Assembly (NCBI GenBank): GCA_037954665.1
Contig: JBBMOL010000038.1
Span: forward strand, 4,960,001 to 5,024,000
DNA length: 64,000 nt
DNA from: Laguncularia racemosa
Lineage: Eukaryota > Streptophyta > Magnoliopsida > Myrtales > Combretaceae
Reading direction: 5' to 3'
Part shown: positions 1 through 13,475 of the stretch, piece after piece
Numbering within the stretch: the first letter of the stretch is position 1
Layout: each line of letters begins with the position of its first letter
Made by a program: the position numbers and the translations under genes
Notes under the pieces: generated by a model
The model's input: the letters and a program-made list of their open reading frames with translations, nothing else
Database searches by the model: none
Told to the model about the DNA's origin: nothing

Positions 1-224
1 GGTGTCAGTGTGTGTCCTTTTTTATTTTATTTTATTAAGATGGAAGTGTTTTCTTAAATGAGTATTCCATTTTGGATCAATATCAGTTTTTTCAATCAAA
101 CTCGGACAAATTCCGGTTTTCCTGCGCCTAAGAGGTCCCAAATGTTGGAAAAAAAATTAATTGCTAAAATTTACTTAAAAAGGAAAGCATTATATTTATA
201 TTGGAAAAGAGCAAAACTTGTTAT

Positions 225-300
225 AATAGTAAATATTGTTAAGTGGTTAAGTCTATGTCTTTATATGTTTAAGGTCATAGGTTCAATTCCTTTTAAGAAT
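225..300 (+). repeat. tRNA-derived SINE-like fragment
   Basis: A box A-like stretch (TTGTTAAGTGGTTA, about 236-248) is followed about 32 bases later by a box B-like stretch (GGTTCAATTCC, 280-290), and then by a T-rich tail. This is the layout of a plant SINE head with an internal RNA polymerase III promoter. No acceptor stem or anticodon arm can be folded convincingly, so it is not a functional tRNA gene. Family and exact ends are unknown. Confidence 0.4.
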
Positions 301-329
301 ATTTTATTTTTTTTTAATTTTTATTGATT

Positions 330-3155
330 ATCGGTATCTTAATAAAAGTTTTTTTTTTAGTTTTTTTAATAATCGATAAAATTGAAATTTATTTATTTAA
401 AAAAATAGTTAACTAAATTAGCTCTCACTCAAAGATGACTTATTTATTAATAGTTATTTGATATAATTAGATTGTTAATGCTATGAGTGTTTTGATTTTA
501 TAACATAAAATATTAGTGTGATATTACTGATGGGGAAAATATAATTTTAGTTTTTAACATTTATCTACTTTTTTATTTTAATCCTTAGGAATTTTTTTCT
601 TTTATTTGAGTTTATAACGTTTTTAAAACTTCAAAAAAATATAACTGTCATTAAACTATTTGGACTATCTATCCAAATAAAATAACCACTCCTTAGAAAA
701 GTCAATTTTCGTCTTTTAAAAATTGCAAAAAAAAAAGAATCAGCATAAGGTTCCTCTGGTTAAATGACGGAACTACAGGCGTAGACATGACATCATATAT
801 AAACAATATATAATATAACCCAACAATTTAAGCACCAGGAATTAAGAAATCATAAAATCAAAATGGAGTGAAATGATTACTTGGTGGGTCCGTCGTTGAT
901 TTAGGGCCAGACAACAACATTAAAAAAACAAGAGAAAGGTGAGGAAAAAAAAAAAGGTCGAAAGAAAACAAACAGAAAGAAGTTGTTAAAGGTCGGTGTC
1001 CAAGGGTTTCTTTAATTTTTTTTTTCTTTTTTCTTTTTTAATCTATTATTTAGGCGCCGTTTTTTAACAATAAATATTATTATTATATATATATTTAGCT
1101 TTTTTAATAGACAAATGCCTAGGCGAATCAAAAGCATCAAATAATTTGTAAAGATAATATATTTTTAATATTCTACTTTTTTTTTTTAATGAATCGAATA
1201 TGAATTGTTTTAACAATTGGGATCGATAAAAATTGAAGTTATGGTGACAGAGATAGAGAGAGAGAGAGGAGACAAAGATAAATGGAGAGGGACCACCGAA
1301 TGAGCCCATCGCACTAGAGGCCATAGAGTCTAAAGCCACAAGTCGTTATCATCACAGAGTGCGAAAGCACCCCCCGAAAAGCAAGAGAGATTGAAAGTGT
1401 TTGGTTTCTGTAGACTCTAGAGTCTAGTCTACGGCCGTGGACGGACAGACGGACGGACGGTCAGGATATACTTTGCCCCGCACACTCTTGCTTTGACCCT
1501 CTCTCTCTCTGAACTTAGTTTAATCGCAAAGGGTGCATGCGGAAGATGGAGCCTTTGTTTTGTTTCGCTTCGTCGCCATCTTATTTCCGAAATATTAACC
1601 GAATATGTACGGCATCAACGTGAAGTTTTTTTTTTTTTAATTTTTAAATTGCCTATGCAACAAATTGAATTCGAATTGAATTTAGGTAATAAAATTATAG
1701 TTGAGTTAAAAGAAAAAAAAATGTCCAATAATATTTGTTTAAACTCGTTTAATTAATATATATATTAATATATATTACAGACCTAAATCCTCTGAAAACA
1801 AATACACTAAACCTTCATTCTTCTTTACTAACCCCTCTTCTCCTCTATCTCCGATCATTCTTTCTAACCTCTCTCTCTCTCTCCCAAGCACTAATAAGTG
1901 TCTATCTTCTATGGTTGATGAACCATAGGTCCTAAGTACGTAGACATACTTAGGTAATTATTTTTCTTTTGTCTAATACTTCCTTAATCTTCTTCCATCT
2001 TTTCTGTCTCTCCATCTCTCTCGTACATACTTCCTTATCGCCTTTCTTCTTTAATGTATTGTTTGTTTCTGTCTGCATCCTGATGTTCTGTAATGTTCCT
2101 TATTTTAAGGATTAATGAAGTAAATATTTATTTATTTACTTATTCATCTTAAAAGAACGACATCCCACTAGTTTTAGCTCTACCGCCTGTGGTGGTTAAG
2201 TTCTTTTATAATTTATTTATTACAGTTTATATTTCCTCTCCTCGGCTGGTTATATTGCCTTTAGAGAGTTATTTATATTTACTGCTTAATGTTGGTATTT
2301 TAAATATCTAAAGTATATCGGCTGGAAACTAGCTGTTGCGGGCTACTGGTCCTAAGGAAGTACCCCTGGCTGGTATTTCGTGCGATTAGTAAGACAATGC
2401 CACGTACTTAGATATTTTTAATTTTTTCGCAATGTATTTACTCTGAATGCTTATCTATTATAATTAACTCATCTCTTACACTAGCTATTGACTAGATAGT
2501 TAAGCTAGGTAGCCGTAAACCCTAGTCTTAGCATCTGGTACCACTCTTCTGAGAGTGCCCCCTAGCAATCCTGTAGTCTCTTTATATTAATTAAACGAGT
2601 CTAAACAAATCTTGTTGGACATTTTTTTTAAGCATAAGCTTAAAATTGTAAACATAGACTTAAGTTTTAAACCTTTAGATTGAGTTTGAACTTCAATTTA
2701 ATGATATGAAGTTTCAACTTTACTCGTTTAAACTAGGTAATTTATACTTTTACTCTATAAATTAAAAACCTCCTACATTTATCAAAAATATATTCCTATA
2801 CCTTCAAAAACTTCATAAACATTGTAGCCTTAGGTCTTATCATAACACTTTTACAACATAACATATTATATTAGATAGATAAAGAGAAAAGATATTCTTA
2901 GTTCCAAAGGTTTGACCACTTTTCTATTTAAATCATCATCATCTTTTTTTAATTATTTTTTTAAGTTATCAATGGTTTAAAATGTTTGTAAATTATAATT
3001 TTTGTTAATACCATTAAATTTTCTGTTTGCATTTCATAAATGATAGTGTTTGATTCGTCTAAATAATTCATTTAAATAAATAACCTAATTAACTAAAATA
3101 TTTTAAAAAAATAAAAGGGTAAAAAATAACAAACATTAGATGTTGACCATTCTAA
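330..3155. other. Intergenic, no gene recognised
   Basis: AT-rich sequence with many stops in all frames. Two stretches stand out by composition. About 1230-1530 has a GA run, a perfect 16-base palindrome at 1411-1426 and GGAC-type short repeats. About 1780-2600 is richer in GC and pyrimidine tracts and could be an old LTR or UTR-like remnant. Neither shows a coding frame longer than about 90 codons or a motif I can name. Confidence 0.5.
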
Positions 3156-3159
3156 TGTT

Positions 3160-3486
3160 GGGGATGATTGGAATTGCCACCAATAAGAGGTGGGTTATAA
3201 ATCACAAATAAAAGTGGATTGTTTGATCCACCTGGGTAGCCAAGCGGTAGCCCCTTTAGGATGTTAAGTGGTCACAAATTAAAAAAAAAAAAGAAAAAAG
3301 AAAAAAAGGTTGAAAAACCCAATTGGTTTGTGCGACTTGATTATAACTCAATTAAGTTTTGCATTTTTTTTTTCCTTTTATGAAAGTTTATGGTAGTAGG
3401 TGGCCATCTATGATGGATCGAACAATCTACTTTTATTTATGACAGGTTGCAACTCACTCGTTTTTTGGTAGCTATTCTAGTCATCC
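3160..3486. repeat. Imperfect inverted repeat (foldback/MITE-like)
   Basis: About 70-75 bases at 3160-3231 are repeated in reverse complement at about 3412-3486. For example, AGTGGATTGTTTGATCCA at 3213-3230 pairs with the segment starting TGGATCGAACAATCTACTT at 3414. The spacer is about 180 bases and contains an A-rich stretch. No clean target duplication was seen, so the element type is open. Confidence 0.5.
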
Positions 3487-3489
3487 TAG

Positions 3490-6400
3490 GGTTTGGGGTA
3501 GTTGATAACCACTTGTGGGGGGCTGCACGACCCTCTAGGTGGTCGGCTGTTGCTCCTTTATCTTTGGATAATTGTTTTTTTTTTTAATTTTTTTTGAATG
3601 TTTTAATATTCTTATTATTTTAGTTAATTTATATTTTTAATTATATTATTTATTTATATTAATTATTTAGACAAATCAAGTGCTGTCATAGGTAGATGGA
3701 AAAGTTAGTTGTGTAAAGAAGAATTCAAATTAAAAAGTGTTTAAGCGTTCATCATAATAAATATACTTCCTTATCCATAGATATAATATGCTTAAAAATG
3801 GATGAAGAAATTTTCATCATGATTACATTAAAGGGCAAAAGTAATAACGCGTGTAAACCGTGAAGTCGCACGATATTGACAAGTAGCTATCAGGGCTTGA
3901 AAATGCGAACAAGACTTTGAATAATGAATTAAGCATCAGTAGATGGTATAATGCGGCTGCACATGATAAAGCATTGCCATTGTACTTTTATGAGAATAAT
4001 TGTTTCGATGTTATGTCGTTTATGTATGACTCAATATACTCATAGAATCCCAGTTATAATTTTTTTTTAAGGGAACAGTTGAATTTGATTTATGAGCTAC
4101 TTCCTAATTGGAAAGGAATGAGTTTTAATTAATAAATTAGAACTCTCGTTTTCATGTTTAGCCAACGAAGTTGTTATATTGTCACACAAATATGCATAAA
4201 TGCTACATGTCTATATATGTTTTATAAACTTTAGAAAAGGGTATAAAGTGCTCAAAACTTGTGGTAATCATCAATATCAAGTGATTGGGTTAGGATATGT
4301 AAGATAGCAAATTTGAGTTCGACACTGTTTCTAATAAGATATATAAGTTTTTAAAATTTAGAATTAGAATCTTTTCTTTTACTCTTTTAAAATCGTATAT
4401 ATCAACCAACCTATGTCTTGTAAATTTTATGTTTCTTTACATAATGAGAAATTTTGTAGAGTATAACTAATTGCAACAAAAATTAGTAGTCTTGTCCAAC
4501 ATTGTTTACAAATAATTAAAGCTCTCATTTTATCCATCATATGCTTCCACAACAGGGTATTGTTTCTTGACTATTCTACCCTATAGGCTGCTAAAATAAG
4601 CTGGTTTCTCCCTCTCCCCTAACTAGTCTGGTTTAATATTTAGTGTAGGTTTTTTTTTTTTTAAAAAATTATTTATCTATTTATTGAGACAAGTTTTAAA
4701 ATAGAAATAACAGTCTAGTCTACTATGTAATAACCGATACTCATCTTGAATAAACTCAATCAATTAAGTATTGATAGGTTTCAAGGGTTAGACAAGATTC
4801 AATAGATGCCTCAAGTAACTTTACATATTTTAGGTTTGACAATTTGACACACAATCTACCAACTTACATACGATAGAAATATAAATTGAATCAAATTGAC
4901 AAAACTTAATAAGATTAATAGACCGATAATTCTCATTTAAATCCATTTATAATTGTATGTGGATTAATGTTTGATGCACAAACCATTTATAATGTCTTGT
5001 ACGAGCATTAAATGAATGTGCTTTTTAAACAATGGTTCCTTCTTGTACTAATAATTTGGTTAGGGCTTTTGAAGGGGGTATTACGTGAAGGCTCATCATT
5101 ATAATTATTTTTTTCTTTTCCATTAAAGATAAATATTCATTTCATACATAAAAATTATACTAATAAAATCAATTAATATAAGAAAATTGATAGACAAAAA
5201 GTTGAAGATATAAAAACTCAATCGAATAGACAAGTATATTACTTTAATAGTCAATATGTCTTATATAAAAGATACCATCTTCTCTTGAAAGAACAAAAAT
5301 TTCCAAAATTATCAAGTAAAATAAATTCCATAAAAAGGATAGTATAATCCCACATAAAAGATAAAAACAAAAAAAATAAAAGATAAAAAATATATAAAGG
5401 AATCGATTTATCGTAATACTATTAACAAACTAATATAAATCCGGCCACTATGATCTTCAAATTAATAAGATCTGTGGGATTAATAGTCTTGTGGTAGTGG
5501 AAAGGTAATGCTAGTAGATTGATGATCGCGTGGAATGTTAGAAAAATAACAAATCTGATATCAATAATGGTTGATGTGTGGATATTAACATTGGTAGTGG
5601 TGAATATGCATATTTAGGGTAGTGAAGAGAGGAAGAGGTTTGGAAAGAGGGGTGGTTGTATGGCTATTCTCCTATACTAGGGTTTGTTGAGTTTTCAGAA
5701 AGAGAGCGAGAGAATTTATTGAATTATAATTTGTTATACTAAATTAATTATTTTTTTTTATAGATATAAATTTTATCAAGACTTTTGTGTTCTTTTATAA
5801 TTTCATTAATAGGACCAATAACTATTGTTGGATTTATTTTAGGTTTTTAATTCATGTATAAGTTCAGTCAAGAAGCACATTTACTTTATTGATGGGGTTA
5901 TGGATTTGAATTTTTAGATGCATCTATAAACAGATAGCAATAAATAATTGAAGTTCTTTATAATGAAACCCTCCCAATCTAGACACAAAATACTATATTT
6001 TTTAACATAAATTGTTAGTCCAAACGTGACAGAAACATTTCGAATGTAGAATAAAATTTTAATGAAGTGTCGTTAAGTCATAACAACAAGGTATGTTTAG
6101 AATTATACAGTGATTGACAATTTCTACCTCTTCATATCAATAGAGGTAAATTTACACAACTTAAAACGCTTTTTGACGTAAAAATGGTCTAGCATCCTTT
6201 TGGATATGTTGCATAGAATCAAAATAGAAGTGTTCAATACATGGTTATACCAAGTAAACCCTAGTTAATGAGAAAAGTTTCAATGGTAGTAAAATATTAT
6301 ATGAATGTATTAGTGACATATTAATATCAATATCATTTTGACATATAAAAATATGAATAATAGTTTTTTTAAAAAAATACTTACTATTACAATAATGATC

Positions 6401-8090
6401 TTAACTTATAAGGTATTAATACTAATAAATTTTTATTTTTCAATTAATACTTTCCAGATGGGTATGGCAATGGTCTTATGGGCGGCTTGGGACCCCTCTA
6501 CGAAAAAATAAACCAAATAAGTGGGAGACCATGGGCAGTGGATAAATATTCTAGCATAACATAAATAGGTTAGAGAGGAAACTTGAATAATGTGTGAAAG
6601 AAGAGACAGCAAAAGGCTCAAAAGGAAGAGAAGAGTCTTTCCATACATAATAATGAAAGGAAGGACGATAGCTCTTAAAGGAAAGGAACACGAGCAAAAG
6701 ACCGACAATTACGAAACGAGATAGATCAGGATATCTTCAAATTATTCATACGCCATCAAAACTACAGTTGACTTAATGTGCAAACATGCGTTATATGCGC
6801 CACAAGAAATGGCCCCCCGTGGTAGGTATCATCGATCACCACATAAAATAAAATTTGATACATCACCCATTATATTAGAAAACTTATAATAAGTGATTAG
6901 TCAAAAAAAAAAAAAAAAAAAACTGTTGTGTATCTGTTTTTTATTAACCCGTGTTTACCATCAAAAGATTCACGTGACGTATCATTTATATTGAGATTTT
7001 TTTTCATGCATTAAACTAAAAAATTATATCCATTCTCACTTCATTTCAATTCTCACATGAACAAGAAAATCCAAGTAATTTTCCTTCCAATAATGCTTGC
7101 ATTTAGGAGCACATACCGGCAAAATCTGTTTTTGGCTAAATATACATATTTCCTCGGAAGTCCTTAACATTCGTATTGAAAAGAATCACACACACACACT
7201 CCGTTTACTTGTTTATTCGCATAAATAAACAATATCCACAGTTTTGGAAGTGGGAGGCTCATCACAACCTAACACATTACCACTTATAATTTGAGTGAAG
7301 TAATTATTATTATCACATTTCCATGCTTTTACCCCAATTTGCGTCAAGTGTCATAATATTAAAAGTCAGCATAACAACTCGCGAAAGTTTATGCAAATTT
7401 GAACCATCGAAACCAACAATTTCCTGAAAAAGAAGTTCATTAATTGCAATAACAGCAGGATAAGTATAGGGTGATCGTATTATTAACCTCGAGTACGAAT
7501 TTGATCCCATCCTTACTATAAATTATTTTATATTTTCTTTTTAATAGTGCAAGGGGGGGAAAAAGCATAAGGCTCAAATTTGTAAGGATGTTATACCTTC
7601 TCTTACATTATATATATATCTGCACAATACATATGACACTGACAACATCAAGGCACGGCAAAGTGATTGTAGTTTTTTTTTTTTTGCCTAACTACATTAT
7701 AAATCACAATATATGAAAAAAACAATTCAACTAAATCCATATCGTTAGAGTAAGTGGATCAATATTTATACTATTGGTATTATATATATATATATATATA
7801 TTACAAAGTTGTAAGCAAATCTATAAGAATTGATCATGCATTGCTTTTTGAAGACAAATGGCAGAACTATTACGGGTGGTAGCCCATGTGGCTGGGCATG
7901 AAGTACGGGTTAACTCAGATCATCCAAGTACGGGCATACCTTCGTATTCTAGATGCTTAGGTTTTACATGTCTAAACCTTAGCATGTAAGTACGGACAAG
8001 CATGACATGACATATTTCATGGGTAACCCTAACACGAGCATGTAGGCACACGGGCTATTTTCTTTTTTAATGTTAATCTTCAAATAGTTT
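3490..8090. other. Intergenic, no gene recognised
   Basis: AT-rich, with short spurious open frames on both strands, none with recognisable motifs. It contains a poly-A run near 6904 and a TA microsatellite near 7783-7800. At about 7865-8090 there is a GGGTGG/ACGGGC-rich patch resembling the inner sequence of hAT-type small elements; a similar patch lies at about 29300-29510. Confidence 0.45.
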
Positions 8091-8099
8091 TTAAATATC

Positions 8100-9150
8100 C
8101 TTTTCTTCTATTTGTTAACAAATTGCACGCAGAAACTTTGTTTGATCATGCTTGGACAATTTTACACCAATTTTATTAGTGATTTTTCATCGATTTTTAT
8201 CAGTGATTTTTAACTTGTTAACGGAAAGTTTTGTGGTTTTGTGTGTTTTTCTGTTTATTAATTAAATTGCGTACTTAGGCATTCTTGTAGTCTGTGGTAT
8301 AGTTATAGTTTGGTTTGGTTATAAAGATTTGGATCTCTACGCAAATGGGTCTTTAATTGCTAGAGGTATTGCTTTTGTCCGTTTATAGATGCTTGCATGG
8401 TGCTTTTTTTCTTCAAAAAAGATAAAAATTCATGTCTACCGACTTAGTTTTACTAAATTGGACTTCGATAGCAAGACATAAGGGGTGAGCTATTAAAAGC
8501 ACTACACATCAACAATATGAGTGACACTTAGAACGAGAATACCAAGTGGTTGTAGGCTCCTAATGGGTTTGTTCTTTCCTTACTAAATGCTGCAAGTGGC
8601 TAGAATAGGCAAATTAGCTCATTGCAGCCTTAGAGGGTATAACTAGTATTTTAGGAATGATCAAACCAACTTTTGGTAACGTTTTGCGATATCTTTGCAT
8701 TTGTAATTGACTAAGCGAGACAATATCATGGATCGCGCTTTAATTTGTTAATTTGTTTTAAATGTTGGTTGATTGAGATCTTAATAATAATTTTGTATAC
8801 AATTTATAGTTAAATCATTAAGATCTTCATAAGTCTTGACTAAATAAACATTACCTAATTATAGCTTCGTAATTGTTTATCTTTTGTTCCTTAGATTCAA
8901 TACTTAGTTTGCAAATTGAATACCATTGATCTATTAAAACTCACTACATCGGCCCCTGCCCGACAATTGTACACATCAAGTGTTTGCATTGGCACTGTTG
9001 CTACTGGGAAAGGTGTTATACAATATCAAATTTTCTAGTTATGTTTAATTTCCTCTCTTATTATCCCTTTAAAGTTTGTTCGTGATAGTTATTGCTTTAC
9101 TTTTTTACAGTGCTTTTATCTAAAGTAAGTTTAGTTGTTCTTCTAAAATT
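8100..9150 (+). mobile_element. Degenerate Gypsy LTR and primer-site scar
   Basis: At 8989-9008 the sequence TTGGCACTGTTGCTACTGGG is a decayed version of the TGGCGCCGTTGCCGGGG primer-site block of Athila-like plant Ty3/Gypsy elements. It follows an ATCAAG-type LTR end near 8976. Upstream, about 8100-8976 would be the LTR and downstream the leader. No gag frame survives nearby and no second LTR was found. The left limit is a guess. Confidence 0.4.
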
Positions 9151-10990
9151 TTATTTGTTAAGCTGTTTTGGGTTGAAATTTTTCTTGGTTTTTGATCTGG
9201 ATTTATTGGTTGCCTGAGTTACAATGGAGTACGATGGTTTGAAAGGTGGGTCTTTTTTTTTTTTTTTTGACTCGATGATGGGAGAGTTGTTTTGTATCCA
9301 TGGCACACGTATGGTTTCTTAACTTTCCACAAGGATTTGTATGACTGCAATCTTATCACCGTTGGATAGCTCATGTAAACAAGTATCAAATGACCATCAA
9401 TTTGACTCGAAATTGCATAGTTGAAAATTTGTAATACCTCGAAACTCAAGACGTCACAATCCATTATGTATCCTTATAAGGTAATGATACGTTAAAACTC
9501 TTAAATATTCTAAATCTATATAGCTTGTAATAACTATTAACCCCAATTAAGATAAACAATTGACATCATGGATAAGTGGCTCAATTGAGTCTCATTTAAA
9601 AATCACGTACTATTTCAAGGTTATCTTAATCAATCAATGTAAAGTAAGTTATAAACTGCATAAATGCTAAACTATTCTCAATATTATAAATCTCTATAAA
9701 TAAACAAGCTTCCAACAACATTCTAAGACTTAAAATAACAATTTCTACCTAATCATCATAATAATAAAAGCACTCTATATCATTCCCATCCTACACGTAA
9801 GTCTCTAGGTCCTCATCACATGAAGCATAATCATTTGTACCTACAATTAAAAAAAAAAAGGTTTATGAAGGGTGAGCTAATACTTAATATGTATAATCTA
9901 CAAGCGCATACACATGATCAAACATGTTTTGAATCATATGTATTGATGTAAAAATCAAACAAGCAACTGGTTATAATATCGATTTAAGTCATTCATACAA
10001 CAGATGGGTACTCATGACCCCACTATACTATATAATATAATAATATATAGTACAGTATTGAGAATTGCTACTACAAGCCCCAACACTTATGAGTTCTTAA
10101 ATCTACCGATTCATCTTAGTATGTAACTCCATCAAGGATATTACCACATATTGATCAAATGGTGCCCTCTAAAGTTTTACTACTGTGGGTTCTTAGGTCA
10201 AGTTAAGTACAATTAATAAACAACTTAATCAATTCAAATAAACCATTAATTTTAGTTCCTTAACTAACTTAACAAATACAAATAACACATAAGATTACAC
10301 ATACCTCGAAGGACGGTTTTAAACATAACTTGTCTTTGTCTGTTAGTTGCATCGAAACCTAACAAAGAATAAAACTTTTAACCTTAATACTATCCTAGAA
10401 TATTGTCTAAATTATTTGATTTTATTAGCTAGTTGTTGGTAGATCACTTCCCTTGCCTTTGGTAAAGTTTCTAAAGTTATATTAGGGTTTAAGGTTAGAG
10501 AAAATAAGAAAATAGAAAAAAAAATCAATTTATGAATGCTTCTAGGGAACATGACCGTGTATATAAGCATGGGTAGGGAATACGGTTGTGTACTCTTTTG
10601 TACACTTTCATCCTTCCTTCTACACGCCCAAGTACACAGGACATATACCTAGTTATGAACCTTTTAACTCATTTTTCCTCCTCTAAATGGCACAAATAGG
10701 TATACGGGCATATATTTGATCGTGTAACCCTTTGTTCCACTTTGAATTCTCTTTTCAAATTCACCAATTTCAATCTTCTTCAACCTTAGATGCTATCCAA
10801 ATCTTAATTCATGGTATTTACAATATGAAAAAGCCAAATTACTTTAAATTGAATCACTTACTTATAGGGATTTGCTCCAACAATCAAAGTCTTGTCCTAA
10901 CTCTTACTCATCTAATTTGTTTTGTAGTGCAATTTCAAAGAACCTAACCATCAATTGTATTATACTCACATAAATGATGAAAAGGAATAT
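9150..10990. other. Intergenic, no gene recognised
   Basis: AT-rich sequence with no open frame carrying recognisable motifs. Around 10550-10720 are several short ACACG/GTGTA words like those in plant LTRs, but no boundaries can be set. Confidence 0.45.
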
Positions 10991-10996
10991 TAATCT

Positions 10997-11293
10997 TATT
11001 GGGTATGGCTCATATTCCCCTACGATATGGAAAACATGTGACATCATAGGGCTTTTAGCAATTAAGCTCATATTTGTTTATTAAAAATTTGGGCTTGAGC
11101 CTATGAATAACTATTATTAAATATTCTCTTTTTCACTTGTAATTGCATGATAATAACGAAATAGTGAGGTGCTAATTATAGTGGAATTATCTGCTGAACG
11201 TAGCCTTAGTTAATGGGTAAACCAGGATAAATCTTGTGCCTTTATTTTTCTTCCTCTTTTAACTTAACTTCCTCTTGTGCGCTGGTCCTAACA
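10997..11293 (+). repeat. Solo LTR of the Copia family found at 38.9-43.5 kb
   Basis: The 297-base unit aligns along its whole length with the 3' LTR at 43193-43471. Shared blocks are GGCTTGAGC, ATGAATAACT, GTGCTAATTATAGTGGAAT, and the ending CCTAACA. It begins TATTGGG where the relative begins TGTTGGG. It is flanked by perfect 5-base duplications, AATCT at 10992-10996 and 11294-11298, the signature of LTR-retrotransposon insertion. No internal region is present, so it most likely arose by LTR-LTR recombination. Confidence 0.85.
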
Positions 11294-11299
11294 AATCTA

Positions 11300-11934
11300 T
11301 ATACTTTATCATATGAAATTGCGCTGGAGTGTGGATTCTCAGCAATTGTCTTTTTCTCTTAGGGTTTCTCCTCTGCTCTTATGGCTGTGGTGTAGAAAGT
11401 TTAAGACATAAAATGACAATAAATGGCCTTTCTATACTCTTCTTGTCAAATGACCAAATTGCCCCTTTTTACTAAACCCTTTTTATTTTGTTTGCCCCAA
11501 CCTTATTACTTTTATTTTTTATTTATTTTCTCAATTTTTACAAAATCACTTATTTTCTCTAACTTTTTTCATCTATATTTTTTTTTGTTTTGTAAATTGA
11601 CATGATAATGGTCAAAATTATAAAACTTAAGAAACATTTACAATCTATGTGAATTGTTAAAAAAAAAATGAAAATTACAAAAAAATAAAAAAACCATTAC
11701 AAAAAAAAGAAAGAAAATGGTTAAAAGAAATGTTCAAAGGAAAACAAGAGAGTTAGGTTTCATACTTCTCATATTTTTTGCAACTATGCTTCATTTTCAT
11801 AATAATGCACATATATTATTATCGTGTCATAAGTTTTGTAATTTTTCATACATTACTAACCACGTAATCTTTATGAATTTATTGTTTTTATCTTAACATT
11901 CTTTACGTTTTGTGAATATGCTTTGAATTTTATA
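11300..11934. other. Intergenic, no gene recognised
   Basis: Very AT-rich, with T-rich then A-rich homopolymer stretches (about 11500-11720). No coding or mobile-element signal is visible. Confidence 0.5.
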
Positions 11935-11942
11935 GTTTTCCT

Positions 11943-12942
11943 CAAGGATGCCATTAGGGTAGGTTGTTATAAAGTATTCGTCCCATCCAACTTGCTAATT
12001 ATTCTATAGGGTTTTAGGATAGATTTGGGTATTACTTTAAAACCTTATAGGTTTTTTAGTTGAGTTTTGGGTTTTAAAGAAAATCCGATGGAAAACCCGA
12101 CTTGCTAAAAAATGCTAGTAATAAATTTTTCGAACTCAAATTTTAAAAGTTAAGAACCGTGATCTATTGATCTATCATATTGTATTAAAGAGGACTATTT
12201 TTCATTTTATTTAATAAATTCTAGGAAACCTTAATCATATTTCTATTGTTTAATCTCCCTATTCCTACTCCCTAGCCACATTTGCATCCCTCGATCTCAT
12301 ACCTTTTTTAATCTATTTTATGAATTTTTTTCCTCTTTGTAGGTAAGGATATAATTGAGAAACAGGATCTATTGAACTTCAGTTAATTTTGATTAATATT
12401 TAGGAAGAACATAAGATGAACTTTAATTAATTTTTGAAATTTGGTAAATTATGTCATAAACTTGTAGGATTATGTGATTGATGAATTGAACTTTATTTAA
12501 CTTAAAATTTGGATAAATGTCTATATAGTATATTCAACTCCTTATTATACTAGCTTTTAAATGTGATTTAATAAAGTTTATTTCATTGGACTTCAAGTTT
12601 TCAAGTGTGATTCAATAATATCTCTGCAATATTATTTTATAAGTATTGCAATTATAGGTGGTCATATATAATATAATTGTTCTTCTATAAACAATTTATG
12701 CATGTTATCTCTTTACTCTTAGTATATGTTTATATTAATGGTAAAGACAAATTGCAAGAGTTTTGTAATGGCGAGTTGGTGGGTTAGGTTGTGGGTTTAT
12801 AGTAGTTATGATGGGCTGGGTTTTGGGTATTGAGTAATAACCCTATAGGGTTTTGGGATGGGTCATAAGTAGCCTTATAGGGTAGTGGGCTAGGTTCGGG
12901 TTTTATAAAACCCGTCTTAAAATTGACCTAATGGTATCCCTA
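11943..12942. mobile_element. Non-autonomous hAT-like DNA transposon, 1000 bp
   Basis: The left end reads CAAGGATGCCATTAGGGT and the reverse complement of the right end reads TAGGGATACCATTAGGTC. These are imperfect terminal inverted repeats with the GGGAT-GCCA flavour of plant hAT elements. The flanks carry 8-base duplications that match at 7 of 8 positions: GTTTTCCT at 11935-11942 and GTTTTCTT at 12943-12950. Subterminal sequence is rich in GGGTTTTGGGT words on both sides, also typical. There is no transposase frame, so it would need an enzyme supplied from elsewhere. Confidence 0.72.
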
Positions 12943-13475
12943 GTTTTCTTTGAAATTTCTTAATATTTTCATTATTTGCAAAACCTATACCTCATCATAT
13001 AATTTTAAGATTATAATTCCCCTTAAAATTTTATTACGTCAAATTTTTTATATATGTAAGAGGGTCATCCTAGATACTACCAATGATTTGCAATTTATTG
13101 TCACTATAGAATTTTTACACATTCTCATCAATCATGGGATAAGTACTAAAGTTTGTTTTCGAAAAAAAAAAAAATGAATGTGTCATGAGCTTTCTAATCT
13201 TATAAAGTCTATTAAAATTGGACATTATATGGAAAAATTATGTATTGATAAAATTTTCAATACAAAATTAGTTTTTTGTTAATTTTAAAAATAGTCATCA
13301 ACTAAGATAATGGCACAAGTGCATTTAGAACTTAGAAGGGCAAGTTGTGATTATTAACCATGAGTAAATTGTACCTTCTAATACACAACATATAATAAGT
13401 AACATATATATTTTTTACAAGATCATTAGAGATTAAACCCTAAACATATCATAGACATTATATCACTAAGATCAT

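Noticed and set aside
1225..1270. miR156-like GTGACAGAGATAGAGAGAG
   Set aside because: It is part of a GA microsatellite and lacks the mature miR156 sequence and a matching star arm.
3225..3290. tRNA-like TAGCCAAGCGGTAGCCCC
   Set aside because: Box A resembles a tRNA but no box B follows and no cloverleaf forms; it lies in the spacer of an inverted repeat.
4265..4345. SINE-like box A (ATCAAGTGATTGGGTT) and box B (GAGTTCGACAC)
   Set aside because: Spacing is plausible, but box A is poor and neither tail nor target duplication is seen; too weak to list.
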